A DNA stretch of 64,000 bases from Ascochyta rabiei (lineage: Eukaryota > Ascomycota > Dothideomycetes > Pleosporales > Didymellaceae): the NCBI RefSeq assembly GCF_004011695.2, contig NC_082407.1, forward strand, positions 1,674,001-1,738,000, in the 5' to 3' direction. The notes beneath the pieces were generated by a model. The model saw only the letters and a program-made list of their open reading frames with translations, was not told the origin of the DNA and did not search any database. The position numbers and the translations under genes are program-made. Numbering within the stretch: position 1 is the first letter of the stretch; each line of letters opens with the position of its first letter. Shown here in pieces: positions 45,906-57,836 of the stretch.

Positions 45906-47572
45906 TTTTCGCATGACGGCGTTGCTTGGGAAGGAGAGCCGTGCTGTCGCCTGGGCGGGGAGCTAAAGGACTGCACCTTGTACCACATTTCTTCTCACAG
46001 CATGGCTAGGATGGTCGGATGCATGCTCACGCCATGGTGGTCCTTGTAGATTTGGGAAGGGGTCGGTACAGAGGCCCTCTAGACTAATTGTAGACATTAA
46101 TTCATCTATCTATTCATTCATCCATTTTTCATTCATCCATTCATTCATCCGTCTATTTGTTTGTGTATTTAATTATTCATTTATGAATTCATCTATCCAT
46201 TCATTCCTCTATTACTTGATCCATCCATCCATTCATTCATCTATTACTTCATCCATCCATGCAGCGTTGAAGCTCGCGCGAATAAGACGAGGGAGGTAGC
46301 TTGTTGCATGTCACGCTTTTACCCTGACACTGCCGTCTCCCCTGTGCACAGAGGGCGTTGTGTCGTGCCAGCGACTGTGTGCACGGCATACTCGTGCGAA
46401 CCTTGGCTCGAGGTCCCCCGTCACACACAGCAACGGAGCGTGGGCGGCAGGCAGGCCGGTGCTGCTCTCGTGCCCTGTCTGGGACCGCATGTGGACTGAC
46501 ATTATCTCGTCTCGCTTGCTGACACCCTGACACGGGCGCAGGACGCCCAAAGCGGGCGTGGAGCCACAGGGGCGGTTTGGGCGCGCTGGCGAGTAGGCTC
46601 CGAGTGATTCGCTCCACGCATGAAGCTGTGCGACGTCGCCAGCTCGCAGGACCCGCAGAGGGTTGAACGTTGTCGTGTTGTGTTGGCAGGGCCATGTGAG
46701 CTGTAGCACAGACACAGACCCCCGCCTTTGCTGGTTGGAGAAAAACGGTTGTGCAACTGCACGCCTGGAAGCACGCTGTGCCGGCCGCTCAGGCCTGGCT
46801 GACAGACAGTGGGCGACAGGCGGTCGCTGGCTTCTGCACAGCGACGAGCACAGCTGCTGCAGGGGGGGCGAGGACGTGGAGAGGGGTGTGTTTGTGTGCG
46901 CCAAAGGCATCTTGGGCACCAAGACAGCATAGCATGCATTGCCGGTGTTGGGGAGATGGGCGTGTTTGCTCGACGCAATAGCGCGCCTCGCGAACCACAG
47001 CCTTCACAGCAGCATCGGCGTGAGGAGCGAGGAGCGAGGAGCGAAAAGCGAGGCCAAGGGTGAGTGAGCGGCCCCTTTGCTGCAGGACCCCAATAGTGCC
47101 GCGCAACGAGGGCACCCGGCATGGAGACCCCACCGTGCGCTCAATACTGCAACGCAGCTACGGCAGTCTTCTCGCCTGCAGCTCCCGTGCGTGCAGATGT
47201 GCAGGCGAGCAGGACACGAGTCGGCGTGCTCGCTGCTCGGCGTGGTCAGCGTGTGGTTCGGTGTTCCTTACATAGCGCCTGCGTCCACATTGAGTTGTGT
47301 CTGGTGTGTCTGGGTGAACGCACGTCGTCCAGTAGCAGCTGCCTCGACCCCACGCTGCCCACGCTGCCAGAGCGATCTGCCGCGCCGCCCACTAGGCGAC
47401 TGACGGACGGACGGACGGACTGACTGACTGACTGACTGCTGCCGTTCGCACCGCCGCCGCCGCCGCCGCCGACAGTGCACAGTGCGCCCATCCGCCCTGC
47501 TCGCGCCCCAGCTCCTGTCCCAGTGCCTCTGCGACGCATCCTGGCTGGCCGACACACCGACAGCGGGCTGCC
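45906..47572. other. Intergenic, repeat-bearing
   Basis: No gene is supported in this 1.7 kb. It contains a 165-bp ATTCATCC-type tandem tract, then GC-rich sequence in which long open frames occur on several frames at once and look like chance. GGAC/TGAC and CCG repeats at 47405-47472 lie in the probable leader of the next gene. Confidence 0.5.
46098..46262. repeat. ATTCATCC-type tetranucleotide tandem tract
   Basis: About 165 bp of degenerate 4-bp units (ATTC, ATCC, ATCT) lie downstream of the chitin synthase gene. Confidence 0.9.
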
Positions 47573-47835
47573 ATGACCAGCCCGCACTCCTCGCTGCCAC
47601 ACGACGACGAGCACCACCTCACGGCCGCGCCACCCAACGACGTCACCCTGAGTTCTCTGGCCGACGCAGACACGGGCGCGGGCCCAGCCACAGACTCGAG
47701 CCCAAGCCCAAGCCCAGGCTCAAGCTCAAGCTCAAGCTCCAGCTCCTCGACGTCCTCCAACGCACTCGCTGCCACAGCGACACTCGCCACGCTGTCGGAC
47801 AGCAGGCCGCTCGCCAGCCACGCAGAAGATGAAGT

Positions 47836-47885
<50 letters not shown>

Positions 47886-49663
47886 GCGGGGGCATATCCT
47901 TAGCACACTTGACCGCAACCTGGGCCGCACAGCCTGCGCCGTCTCCCCCGCCTGCCCTGCTCTCCCACGCCCTGAGCTCCGCAGGCAGCCACCTGCACGC
48001 CGCCATGGCCCACTTCCACGCCTTCGCACTCGCTCACGACACAGTGCCCCCGCCGACCAGCGACATGACCTCGTTCCACATCAGCAACGTCCACCTGCCC
48101 CCGCCCCCGCCCCCGCCCCTGCCCCCGCCCCCACCCTACCTGGGCCACCTGTCGAGCTCCGAGTCCTCGCTCGAGCCCCCGCCCACCCACTACGAGGCCC
48201 ATCTCAGCATCAGAGACAAGGCCCAATTCGTCCCCATCACCTCCTTCTTCCACTACCTGACCCCGGAGAAGCCCACCGTGCCTGGGCTCGACCTCGTCCA
48301 CGTCCCAGACGTCATCACGCGGGACGACCTGCAGGGCGACAAGTACGACTTCCAGGCCATCGACTGGACCATACGCAATACCACAAGATCTTCAGTACGA
48401 AGCAGACGCAGAGAATGCGAAGAGGGGAGGTTGTCGCCCAGCCTGAAGGAGACGCGCATGGTAGGCAAGCCGTCCAGCCGATGCTGGCCCAACACTGACG
48501 CAGACCAGCAGTGGACCCCTCCAATCCCCAGCACGGACAACTTCTTCTCATTTCGAAGAAACACGACTTCGCATCGTGCTTACTTTCCCCACTTTCAGCT
48601 CCGGAACGTCCTGGCGGCCACCTCCAGGAACGACGTCTTCTACGCCGCAGGCCACAAGGTCTTCCGCACCGACGCCGAGGGCTCGCCTGCCGAAGCCATC
48701 ATAGACCTGAGCAAGAAGCTAGCCCTAAACGGTTCCATCACCACGATCGCGACGCTCAACGACGTCTTGATAGCAGGTGCTTTCGAAGGCGAGTATGCCA
48801 TCACCGACCTGTCGTCCACAACAGACACGCCTTGCACTTTCGGCCGCACGTCAGACTTCACCTCGGATGCCAAGTCGAAGATTGTGAACCACCTGCACCT
48901 TTTCGAATCCCGGACCACAAATCACCCCCAGGGTGTCCTATGCTCCAACGACCACCGACTGCGCATACTCGACTGCGCGACCAACACCTTCACGCACAAC
49001 TTCCACTACTCAGCTGCCGTCAACTGTTCGGCCACCAGCCCCAATGGTAGAATGCGTGTGGTAGTGGGCGACTTCCAAGAAACGCTCATTACGAATGCCG
49101 AAACAGGACGGCCTTTTGAGTCGCTCACGACTCACACCGACGATGCCTTTGCGTGCGCCTGGGCAGATGACGGTATCCACGTCGCGACCGCAGCCCAAGA
49201 CTCCACCATTGTCGTCTGGGACGCCCGATATTGGGCCAAGCCCCTTACGGTCCTTACGAGCGAGCTCAGTATTCCCCGCGCTCTGCGCTTCTCACCGATC
49301 GGCTCAGGGCCACGAGTCCTCATCGCCGCCGAAGCAGACGACTACGTCAACATCATCAACGCGCAGACATTTGAATCGAAACAGGTGTTCGACTTCTTTG
49401 GCCCGCTTGGTGGCGTGACGTTTACGCCCGACGGCCAGTCTCTGTTCATCGCCAACGGGGAACGCAGATTCGGCGGCATCATCGAGCTCGAGCGCACAGG
49501 CTGGGCCGAGCCAACCGCGAGACGGCGATCGTTTGACAACGGCCGCGACGAGCTGATGACGGACTGGGCGAGCGACGACGGCCTCGAAAACTGGGGCCGG
49601 TCGCATTCGGGCCCGCTGGAACGGCAGCGGAGAGGAGTCGATATGAGCCAGCTTGTCGTATGA
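47573..49663 (+). CDS. WD40-like beta-propeller protein with low-complexity N-terminus
   Basis: The open frame has 696 codons. A likely 48-bp intron (48461-48508, GTAGGC...CTGAC...CCAG) divides evenly by three and contains no stop, giving about 680 aa if removed. The N-terminus has a run of about ten Ser, a run of 14 Asp and a Pro-rich stretch. Then come conserved blocks DDLQGDKYDFQAIDW and RAYFPHFQLRNVLAATS, and weak WD-type repeats such as FACAWADDGIHVATAAQDSTIVVWD (landmarks DDGIHVAT and VVWDARYW). It resembles an uncharacterised conserved fungal family. I do not assign a function. Confidence 0.75.
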
Positions 49664-49878
49664 CGGCGGCTTTGTAGATGTCACAAAAGATGAAAATTTC
49701 TCGCCCCCTCTTTGGTAAGCGTATTGGAGGAATTAATCTCAAAGCATGATGGATATTTTTTTTCCTTTTTTTTTTTTTTTTTCAACGGCGTTTATAGAGG
49801 CGGGCAGGCACATGTTCTGACCAATTTTTTTATTCTTTCTCATCTATATATAATAGCTTTACACACGACATGAACGAA

Positions 49879-49931
49879 CTGGCACTGGCATTGGCATTGG
49901 CACTGGCACTGGCACTGGGATTGGCACTGGA
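49879..49931. repeat. (TGGCAC/TGGCAT)n hexanucleotide repeat
   Basis: Eight to nine near-perfect 6-bp units are in tandem. Confidence 0.9.
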
Positions 49932-50234
49932 CTTTTGACTTTGTACGTTTGAACTGGGAGATACCACACACAGCATCATCTATGGACCGGCATTGCGACG
50001 GGTGTCGAGACGAGTATTACAATCCAGCATTTTCCCCCTCACTTTCTCCGTGTTTCATCTCCCTCCCCTCCTCACCGCTATCCTCTTCTTCCTGTCTGTC
50101 GTGTGTAAACTTGGATCTCGCCATTCTCGGCTTCGTCATACTTCTTCACTGCACCCTTCTTGCCGGTTGTCGTTCACCTCGCGCTCCTCCTCTACAGCTG
50201 AACTGAGCTGAGCTGAGCTGATGCCAACACCTGC

Positions 50235-50323
50235 CCTACCATACCATACTATACTATACCATACCATACCATACCATACCATACCGTACCATACCATACC
50301 ATGCCATACCATGCCATACCAAC
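50235..50323. repeat. (ATACC)n pentanucleotide repeat
   Basis: About 17 imperfect ATACC units occur, with occasional ATACT, GTACC or ATGCC variants, just after a short (GAGCT)n run. Confidence 0.92.
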
Positions 50324-50955
50324 GCTAACCGCCTACGTGCACTAGCTCGATCGTTGCCTCTGTTCTTGTAGAGACAAGTCTACAAAGCAGACGACTGGGA
50401 CGTTGTTTCCTCGTTTTGTTTCATGATGATTTATGACGTTCTGTTCTACGATGTTCTGTGGAGTGTACAGCTATCGATAGGAAAGGAGGGACGAGGCCTG
50501 CTAGCGTGATTGCAGAGCCAGCTCGCTTGGTGGCCGTGCTGAAGGACCAGCACAGCTCTTGAGGTTGCAGATGGGCTGGTGATGTGTTGGTTTGTTTCAC
50601 CCTGTGTCTGTTTGCTTGTTGGTGGTTCAATGCGTGCCCAGTTTGGAAAACGCAGTATCTTGGGGATGAAGAAGATGAAGAAGATGATAAGAGCCAGGCT
50701 ATGGCCGGGAGATTACGTTTCATTCATTCGCATAAAAGAGCAGGTCTACATGATGTCGCACTTGGTAGGCAGCCCGCAAGGCCCCTCGCCATCCTTCTTC
50801 TCCTGAGGACCTGTAGGCTGCTCAGGCACCCTCTGTGTGGTTGGCTCCTTCGCACCGTTTGCTGTTGTGTTTTCTGTTTCTGTTTGTTTTTGTGTTGTAG
50901 TGTTTGGCGTCGTGGTATACGCTGGCGCCGCTGCCTTCTTCTCGCTGCCATCTAG

Positions 50956-51628
50956 TCACGGGTGCGCCTTGGCAACAGCCTCGTAGAAGGCCTTGCCCTG
51001 GGCTGTCGCAACGCTGAGCTCGAGAGCACTGGGCTGGCGCGAGCCGTCGCCACCGGAGAAGGTACCTGCGCCCCAGGGCGAACCGCCGTGGATCTCCTCA
51101 AGGTTGGAGAGCTGGGCGAATGCCGTCTTGTAGCCGAGCGGGACGTAGATGAAACCGTGGTGTGCCAAGGTCGACATGGCAGCAATTGCTGTGCTCTCCT
51201 GACCACCACCCTGGGTGCCTGTGGAGATGAAGATTCCGGCGTATTTGCCCCAGAAGCTCCCTTGTTGCCATTGCTTGCCAGTGCTGTCCCAGAAAGCCTT
51301 GAACTGGGCTGGGAAGTTGCCGTAACGGGTGGGAATACCGAAGAGGACACCGTCAAAGCCCTCGAGGTCGGCGGGGTTGTTCAGGGTAGCGATGTCGGTG
51401 GGCTTGGGCGGGGCGTACATCTTCTGGAGGACCTCGTCCGAGAGAGTCTCGGGGACCTGGAAGAGTGTAGCATCACCGCCGGCTTCGCGGATGCCCTTCA
51501 GCTCAGCTTCAGCCTGTGGAGGTGACGTTAGCAAGATGTGAGAGATGGTTGGCTACACAGCAACAACATACCAATGTCTTGACATGGCCGTACATGGAGT
51601 AGTAGACGATAGCGATCTTGGGAGCCAT
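50956..51628 (-). CDS. Flavodoxin-like NAD(P)H:quinone oxidoreductase (WrbA type, Alt a 7-like)
   Basis: Exons 51628-51572 and 51513-50956 are joined in phase 0 over a 58-bp intron and give 204 aa, the usual length. The N-terminus MAPKIAIVYYSMYGH is the FMN phosphate-binding loop. Further flavodoxin landmarks are GIPTRYGNFPAQFKAF, STGTQGGGQE and SPWGAGTFSGGDGSRQPS. WrbA-type enzymes reduce quinones by two electrons with NAD(P)H and FMN, limiting oxidative stress. In yeast the relatives Pst2, Rfs1 and Ycp4 associate with membrane eisosomes. In Alternaria and Cladosporium close relatives are known as minor allergens Alt a 7 and Cla h 7. Confidence 0.95.
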
Positions 51629-52626
51629 TGCGAAGGATTGGGGGTATCAAGTGCAGGAAGGACGAGGTGGAGAGCTGATCGAGGTGAAAGAAGGGCGGCT
51701 GCTGGCTTTATATAGGAGCGTCAACCCCATGCGAGAACGTTCCAGGCCGAGCCAATAAGACCGAGGGCAGCAGCTCGACCATAGCAACGCAGTGCTCTGG
51801 GTTTGATCCTATCGATGCCAGTGCTCGGTTTTCCGATCGTGGTCAAGCTTCTCGACGAGCTGCATTAGCGCCCCCAGATGTGGGGCTGAGGTCGATTACA
51901 AAAGGCTGACATGCAAGTTGGCAACTCTATCAGGGATTGCGCGACTTGCTTACCTTGCGACACAGCGACTGCGGCACTCTTTCCGTCCCTGGTTGTCGTG
52001 CCTTTGTGTTTGACCACGATTGGCAAGGTGTTGATAAGCGGGTCGTGTCCGGGAGAGAGAAGCTTCCGATCCGCATGCAGCTCACAGCGTGCTCCGTAAG
52101 CATAAGCATGCAAGATTGTGCATGGACCTAACGCGTTCGGTACTAAGGCTTTCGGCAATGGCGGGGTCATCAATTGGCGAGGAAACGGTCGACTGCACAT
52201 ACATCGACAGCCTTACGGCAGCTTCTGTTCTATCTCGTCGCGTCGTAAATTCAAACCGCACCAAGCTGTACGCTCTCAGGCTCATGCATCACTTGAGAAG
52301 CTTCGGTCAGCTTCAGGGCTCATGCAAACATCAAGCATTGGCAAGATTGGTGAGAGTCGCAAGTAATACATGGTCGTATGTCTAAGTGAACGCTAGAATG
52401 CTAGAAGGGTACAACTTCCCGTTGTCCCATGCGTACGCCTGACCGAGAAAAAGATAATAAAAGTGTACAGATACTTTTTTGTTTTGTATGCCGGTGGCTC
52501 TTTGGCCTGGTATCATCCAGGCTCGCTGCCTGTTCGCATATGGAGTCGTTAAAGTCGTAATGTTGCAAATCGCGATAGGGTACAGAAGAAGAGAAGTAAA
52601 GTCGTCCGTCATCGATCGGTCCACGA
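51629..52626. other. Intergenic
   Basis: I see no gene between the quinone reductase start and the F-box stop. The TATA box above is the only element I can point to. Confidence 0.45.
51706..51715 (-). promoter_or_regulatory. TATA box of the WrbA-type gene
   Basis: The minus strand reads CTATATAAAG about 80 nt upstream of the ATG at 51628, an ideal position for a TATA element with a short leader. Confidence 0.55.
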
Positions 52627-54121
52627 TCAAGTTGAAATGGAATGTAGCCTCCTGCGGACGCCAGCAAGGAACTCGTCTTCTTCGATGCGCTGGAATGGGC
52701 CCTCCGCCTCTTTCTCGTAGAGGCCGGTGCTTCCGTATGGGCCCTTGCCGCTGAATTCGACATTCGCCGGCCAGAGTCCGTCGGTGACGGCTTGCGCCAG
52801 AGCAAAGTCGCCGTGGACGGAGCCAAATCCGGGCTCAAAGATACAATCTGCAAAGAAAAGCTCCACATACAGCTCCCGAGGGATGGCGCTCTTAGCACGT
52901 CGCTGGACCAAGGCACGAGCCTGTTGCAGCAACTTCTGTAATGCATCTGTGGCCTCCTGAGTCGAGCGCCCGTGCTCGTGGCCACACAGGTGAAGCGCGC
53001 GCACCTGCATGTCGCCCCTGAACCTAGCCTCTTCATGAGAGAAGAGATCGGCGCACACAGATGGAAGAGATATGGACAGAGTCTCAAGCTTGGGGCAGTT
53101 GCGGAAGGTCTCGCAAAGGTGCTCACTATCGCTTGGCGATCCAGGGTGAGGGTGCCAAAAGCCATCCTGCGACCTTGGGCTGTGCTCGAGTACCCGAAGT
53201 GTCTTACGAGATGCCTTGACAACAGCCATAACCCCATCAATAGTGATGGTAGAGATACAAGTCACGTGGAACTCCTCAAGCTGAGTAGCAGTCCGAGCAA
53301 TCGCAAAGAGATCGTCATCGGTGATCGGCATGAAGGTGGTATCACCAAAGATCTTCAGCCGCCTCAATTGGCCGAAATTGACGGACTGCAGCGCCCGAAG
53401 GTCGATCTGGTTCTCCTTCTCTGCGGCCTGCTGTGAAGTCGGATCGATGCATTGGAGCTCCAATGACTCAATTGGCTTGCCGCATCCAGTCAAGAGGGTC
53501 CGCCACGAGAGTGCGTCAAGGTGCCTAACAGTAGTCCATGGGACGGACAGGGACGTGAGATTGGTGCAGTTTTTGAGAGATTCGAAGATCATGCGGTTCG
53601 TCTCAGCAGTGTAGAAACCATGGAACCACATGCGCTTGATCTTGGAGGCCAACTCCGGGAAATCGTTGAAGTTCCTCACCGTCTGCCTCAGGGAGGCAAA
53701 GGGGTCGCGGTAAACAGCCGTGCCGATGGGACGGTCAATGAGCTCATACAAGGGATAGCTTGATCGTCGGTTGGACAGCTCTGCCCATCGCTGCATGTTG
53801 TCAGAATGCGTCTCTTATCGGAGACTGCGTCATGCTTACCTCTCCTCCCTTCCAGCGGCGGATGTACACATTCTTGAGGGCGTATTCCAGGGCCCACTCG
53901 TGCCATTGCCAGCAGACGGTTCGAATGGCAGTAATGGCATCCCACTTGAGCATCTCTGGAGGGACGGGGCCTCTCACATAGCGCTGGAGAGTCGGCTTCT
54001 GGAGCGGCAGAGGGGCCTGAGACAATCCAAAGGTGTAGGTAGGGCCATCACGAACATTAGCTTCGGCAACCTCTTCGAGGATCTTGGAGAGGATTTCGAA
54101 CGGGAGCTCCTTGATTTGCAT
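52627..54121 (-). CDS. F-box protein with leucine-rich-type repeats
   Basis: Exons 54121-53840 and 53790-52627 are joined over a 49-bp intron and give 481 aa. The N-terminus MQIKELPFEILSKILEEVAE is an F-box first helix, and CWQWHEWALEYALKNVYIRR fits its end. The remainder has irregular Leu-rich units (NLTSLSVPW, QLRRLKIFGDT, KLETLSISLPS) suggestive of an LRR-like solenoid. F-box proteins link targets to SCF ubiquitin ligases through Skp1. Large expanded families exist in Pleosporales. No specific target can be inferred. Confidence 0.82.
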
Positions 54122-56540
54122 TGAATTATCGATGACGCGTAGGTGCTTATCCGGGGTTCTCGACGATACGAAAGTAAGCTGTAGGTGGTTGCCTTTTTTT
54201 TTGGTGGCGATGTGGTATTGCGTCGTAAGTAAGTCGTACGTAGGTAAGTCGTAGGTGAATCGAGATGGGCTTGGCTTAGTCGGGAGGTCTGGACTTCAAG
54301 TGAAGGTGGGAAGTTGTCTCTTATAGTCGTAACACCCCTCCCTCGTCAGAGCTGCAGGGTTTTATTAACAAAGGGCACCGTGGTACGTTGTTAGTCAAGA
54401 GTCAAGAGTTTCCCCAGCTCCATGCAGCAGCGCCAACTGCTCGGACGCCGGGTAACAGAGTGGATCAGGACTAAAAGGATCATTCTGGCACAAGCCATGA
54501 ATGACACAAATTGACCAATAAGGTAGGAAATTTGCAGTAGCACGCGCATGCTTCCGCGACGGGTAGGCGTTGGAGAGCCTGGTTGCCTCTGCCATGAATG
54601 GATTTCTGTGATGTAAGAGTTTGCCAAGCGCTTCTTTCCCCGGGCTGGGCAAGCAAAATCAGCGACGCAGCCATCACGTGAAGCAGGTCACAAGGTCATC
54701 TCGCAATTTCGAAGGGGTAACAGATTGGTCTTTCTGACACATCGAAATCCTTCCGCGAGTACTCCGACCACCGTTGCTCATCCTCGTGCCTGCTCAGCGC
54801 TTTGCAGCTGGCGCCCGCTTGCGACCGGCCTGCAGCGTTGAACGTTGCAAAGCACGACGCTGGTGCTGCCGCTGCATGCCGCCTGCCCTTTCGGTCGCCC
54901 TTGAGGCTTTGCACCTCTCATCGCGACGCTGGGAAAGGAATGTGCGGAACAGGTGGCTGGCTCGACCCTTCTTGCACGCACCTGGTCGCACAGCTTCAAG
55001 ACGATTGCACATTTCCGCATCTCCTGGCGCCTGCAACTGCCTGTGTCGCCATCGATATCAGGTCTCACACCTTCGATTTCGTCAACTGTCGCCATAGGGT
55101 CTCATACAACGCATCCGTCCGTCCATCGTTCTTGCATACGAAGATACCTAGCCTTTGCCAATCGAACTGCCAATTGCAGACTTGACAGCGCTGTAGTCCT
55201 TAGTTATTGAACACTGCACCTCCCCAAGCTATGTCAAGGAACATGCCGAAGCCACGACGGCACCCAAGTCTTCGTCTGCTGAGGTGGACCTCAGCGCAGA
55301 ATTTTCACGATGTCTTCAAGCCATCCTGCTGAGACGCGTCTTCAGTGTTTGCATGAAAACAAGCTTAGCTTGCAGCAGCTTTGTCTTCGAAACAGCTTCT
55401 TTGGTAGTCTCTTACGTTTTCGAACCTTCCCCGCCATGCGACCCTCGTGTCTCCACACCCATCGTTGACGGTTCGGGAACTATCTTAGCTCGGGATGCCA
55501 GCCGAACACACCGCAAAGACTCTTTCCTGCAGCCCAGCTGCAAGGTTCGCCTGAACACTAGTCAGAATGAAGTGCTGGACAGAAGTCCATTCTCGCACCG
55601 ATGTGTGCAGGTCCTATGCGTCGTGCCTATCACTGCGCACCTTCGCTCCTTTGATGAAGTTGGACGAAGCCGCAGCTGGGTTATTTTGAGATCAACAACA
55701 CTTGGCCCGGCTTCCACGGGCTAATAGATACGCTACCCCACAAAGATCTCTGACCCCTGACATGGTTGACTTTTGCCTCCTGCAAAGCGTAAGGCTCAAA
55801 CACAATCTATCGCACGCACTTGCCAAAACCGTCAGGCTTAAGCTCTCGGGGATCGCCTGCTCGTCCGGAGATGCAATCTGATCCATGGGATGGTCACGAG
55901 GCTGGATATATGACACATCGGCTCAGCCACTAGGCGTCGCAACACTAGTGAAGGCATCGTGACCTGCTTCTTTTCGCCTCGACGTCCAAGCATCGTGAAA
56001 TTTGCAAGCTAACCGCATTAGTGACGTCTACGTGGCAAGTTGAGGACAGACGCTGGGATCACCAGTCCATGTTGCAGAAGACGCCGAACGCAACAGTCAT
56101 CATTCTCGGCTCAAGTACAATGACTGGATGTGTTCACCAAACCGTAAGCTGGAACGTGGCTACACGTCTTCAGCTTTTTATTCATTGCCCTCCTGTTGAC
56201 ATAGGATACAATCACTCTGTAGGCCATCAAGATTCTGATAGAGACGTAGGTTCGTAGCTGGCCTTTTCCACGTTGTGAGAGCTGGTGTGTGTACAGATCA
56301 CGGCAGTATGGGGTGACACCTCACAACTCGCAGATTACTTTGATCGATCGACTCCATCGTCCCCCTCTGTTGCTTGTTAAGTACGCGAAAGAACAAGCTT
56401 GCATGAATCCCGCTTTCAGTGTCCGGAATGCTCAGACACGACACCATCGGCATTCCACATGTTCTTGAAACGAGACCTCTATCCGTGGCGATACGCATCT
56501 TGAGGTTCGAAGATTGATTCCATTATCCTGAGGGTGCGGT
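54122..56540. other. Gene-poor region, left part
   Basis: This 2.4-kb stretch has normal base composition but no supported gene. Short open frames around 54770-55200 overlap on both strands and carry no family motif. A run of nine T lies at about 54193-54201, near the F-box promoter. Confidence 0.5.
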
Positions 56541-56549
56541 CCAATGCCG

Positions 56550-56594
56550 TACTGCATACTTTGGTGAACATTTCCAGTTCTAGGCTCCTTTGGG
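56550..56594 (+). repeat. 45-bp repeat, diverged copy C
   Basis: About 36 of 45 positions match the copy at 56807-56851, including GGTGAACAT and GTTCTAGGCT. Confidence 0.65.
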
Positions 56595-56806
56595 AAGGAC
56601 TCTAGTCGTCTTAACAGGAAGAGGCTGTATAAAAGACTTTATAGGAACAAAAGTGTAACAATTACTCAGGAGAATAAGACTGTATCTTTTTTAATGTGCT
56701 TTTAGAGGGACTGAGCCTAGAAAAGGCAGTGTAAACAGCCTCTAAGCCCCAGTTTTAATGTTCATGATGGAGTGGGGCGGCAGAAAGAGCTGAGATGGCC
56801 TCGTTG

Positions 56807-56851
56807 TACCGCATTTTCTGGTGAACATCGTCTGTTCTAGGCTCTTTTGGG
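56807..56851 (+). repeat. 45-bp repeat, copy A
   Basis: It is identical but for one base to the reverse complement of 57869-57913. In one frame it reads PHFLVNIVCSRLFW. Confidence 0.85.
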
Positions 56852-57268
56852 AAATTGCTGAGGGCCAATTAGATCGCTAGTGGTAACCCACCACTTAACG
56901 ACACCCCTTTAGTCACTCTCTAGCATTACAATAGTATTAACTGCAGCTAAAGTAGTAACCTAAAAATAGTTGTAGATAATTGTAGGGGAGTTTGTAAGTA
57001 CAACAGTACCTATATTAGCTACCCTAGCTTATCCCTATCCTTAGTTGTTGTTAGGCTCTAAGCCTTAGACTCTTAGCCTCAGGCATGTAGCGCGTCCACC
57101 TCTGACCTGTAATAGCAATAAGTACTGTTCTGGCTACAGTCTTACTATTAAAGTGAGCATTGTTACCTTTTTGGCATGCTTAGCATGGTGGGCAGAGCTG
57201 TAGCCTTAACAGTTGTAACCTACAATTATCCTAACTATAGCTAATCTTAAAGTTAATAATTTAGTATA

Positions 57269-57702
57269 ACGTACTCCACGGTTGAGCGGATCACACAATC
57301 GAGCGGATCACTCAAAACCCCACCAAAATTGCCCAAAACTACAACCCTTTATCTCAACAACCACGCAATAAAATCTTCTAAAATTTTCAGGACAGGGCTG
57401 CACTAATATAAATAAGAGTATTTAAAAGTCTTAGAGTGCTAGAATTTATAATACAGAAGTTATTGAGCAATTACTGTTTTACAGGGGTGTTTGGCACTAT
57501 TTGCAGGCTATTTCTATAGCTATTATAGCTATAAAGCTGAAATCTGGATATGTACTTACTAATAACTATGCAATACTATTCTAAGATTTTAAGAAGATTT
57601 TATTGCGTGGTTGTTGAAATAAAGGGTTGTAGTTTTGGACAATTTTGGTGGGGTTTTGAGTGATCCGCTCGATCGTGTGATCCGCTCGACTGTGGAGTAC
57701 GT
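57269..57702. mobile_element. 434-bp MITE with 111-bp terminal inverted repeats and TA target duplication
   Basis: The left end (from 57269) and the reverse complement of the right end (to 57702) both start ACGTACTCCAC and match over 111 bp with about five differences, all transitions. TA flanks each side (57267-57268 and 57703-57704), the target duplication of Tc1/mariner/pogo elements. Each terminal repeat contains two copies of GAGCGGATCAC near its end. The roughly 210-bp centre is AT-rich and encodes nothing, so the element is non-autonomous. Confidence 0.88.
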
Positions 57703-57836
57703 TACTGTGTATTTAACAGTATTAAAGAGATCTATATAATAGGGCATATTAATGTTACTACAGTACTAATATACAAGAGAAACGCATCCTAATAAGATTC
57801 TGATATCTTAGCATATGCAGAGCCCCGCACTGTTAC

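Larger units (their letters stand above)
49664..50955. other. Intergenic with several microsatellites
   Basis: No gene is supported. A T-rich run lies at about 49757-49782, TGGCAC units at 49879-49931, GAGCT units at 50203-50220 and ATACC units at 50235-50323. The rest is probably 3' sequence of the two convergent genes. Confidence 0.5.
56541..57835. repeat. AT-rich island with RIP-like composition
   Basis: The sequence becomes strongly AT- and TA-rich with few CG dinucleotides, stop codons in all frames, and repeated fragments. This is the look of transposon remnants mutated by repeat-induced point mutation. It contains the MITE at 57269-57702 and two copies of a 45-bp repeat. Confidence 0.7.

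Noticed and set aside
46249..47133. Several 100-200-codon frames between the chitin synthase and WD40-like genes
   Set aside because: They occur in four or more frames at once in GC-rich DNA, with Arg/Ala/Ser-rich nonsense content.
50235..50323. Regularly repeated DNA considered as a CRISPR array
   Set aside because: It is a continuous 5-bp microsatellite without spacers, in a eukaryotic genome.
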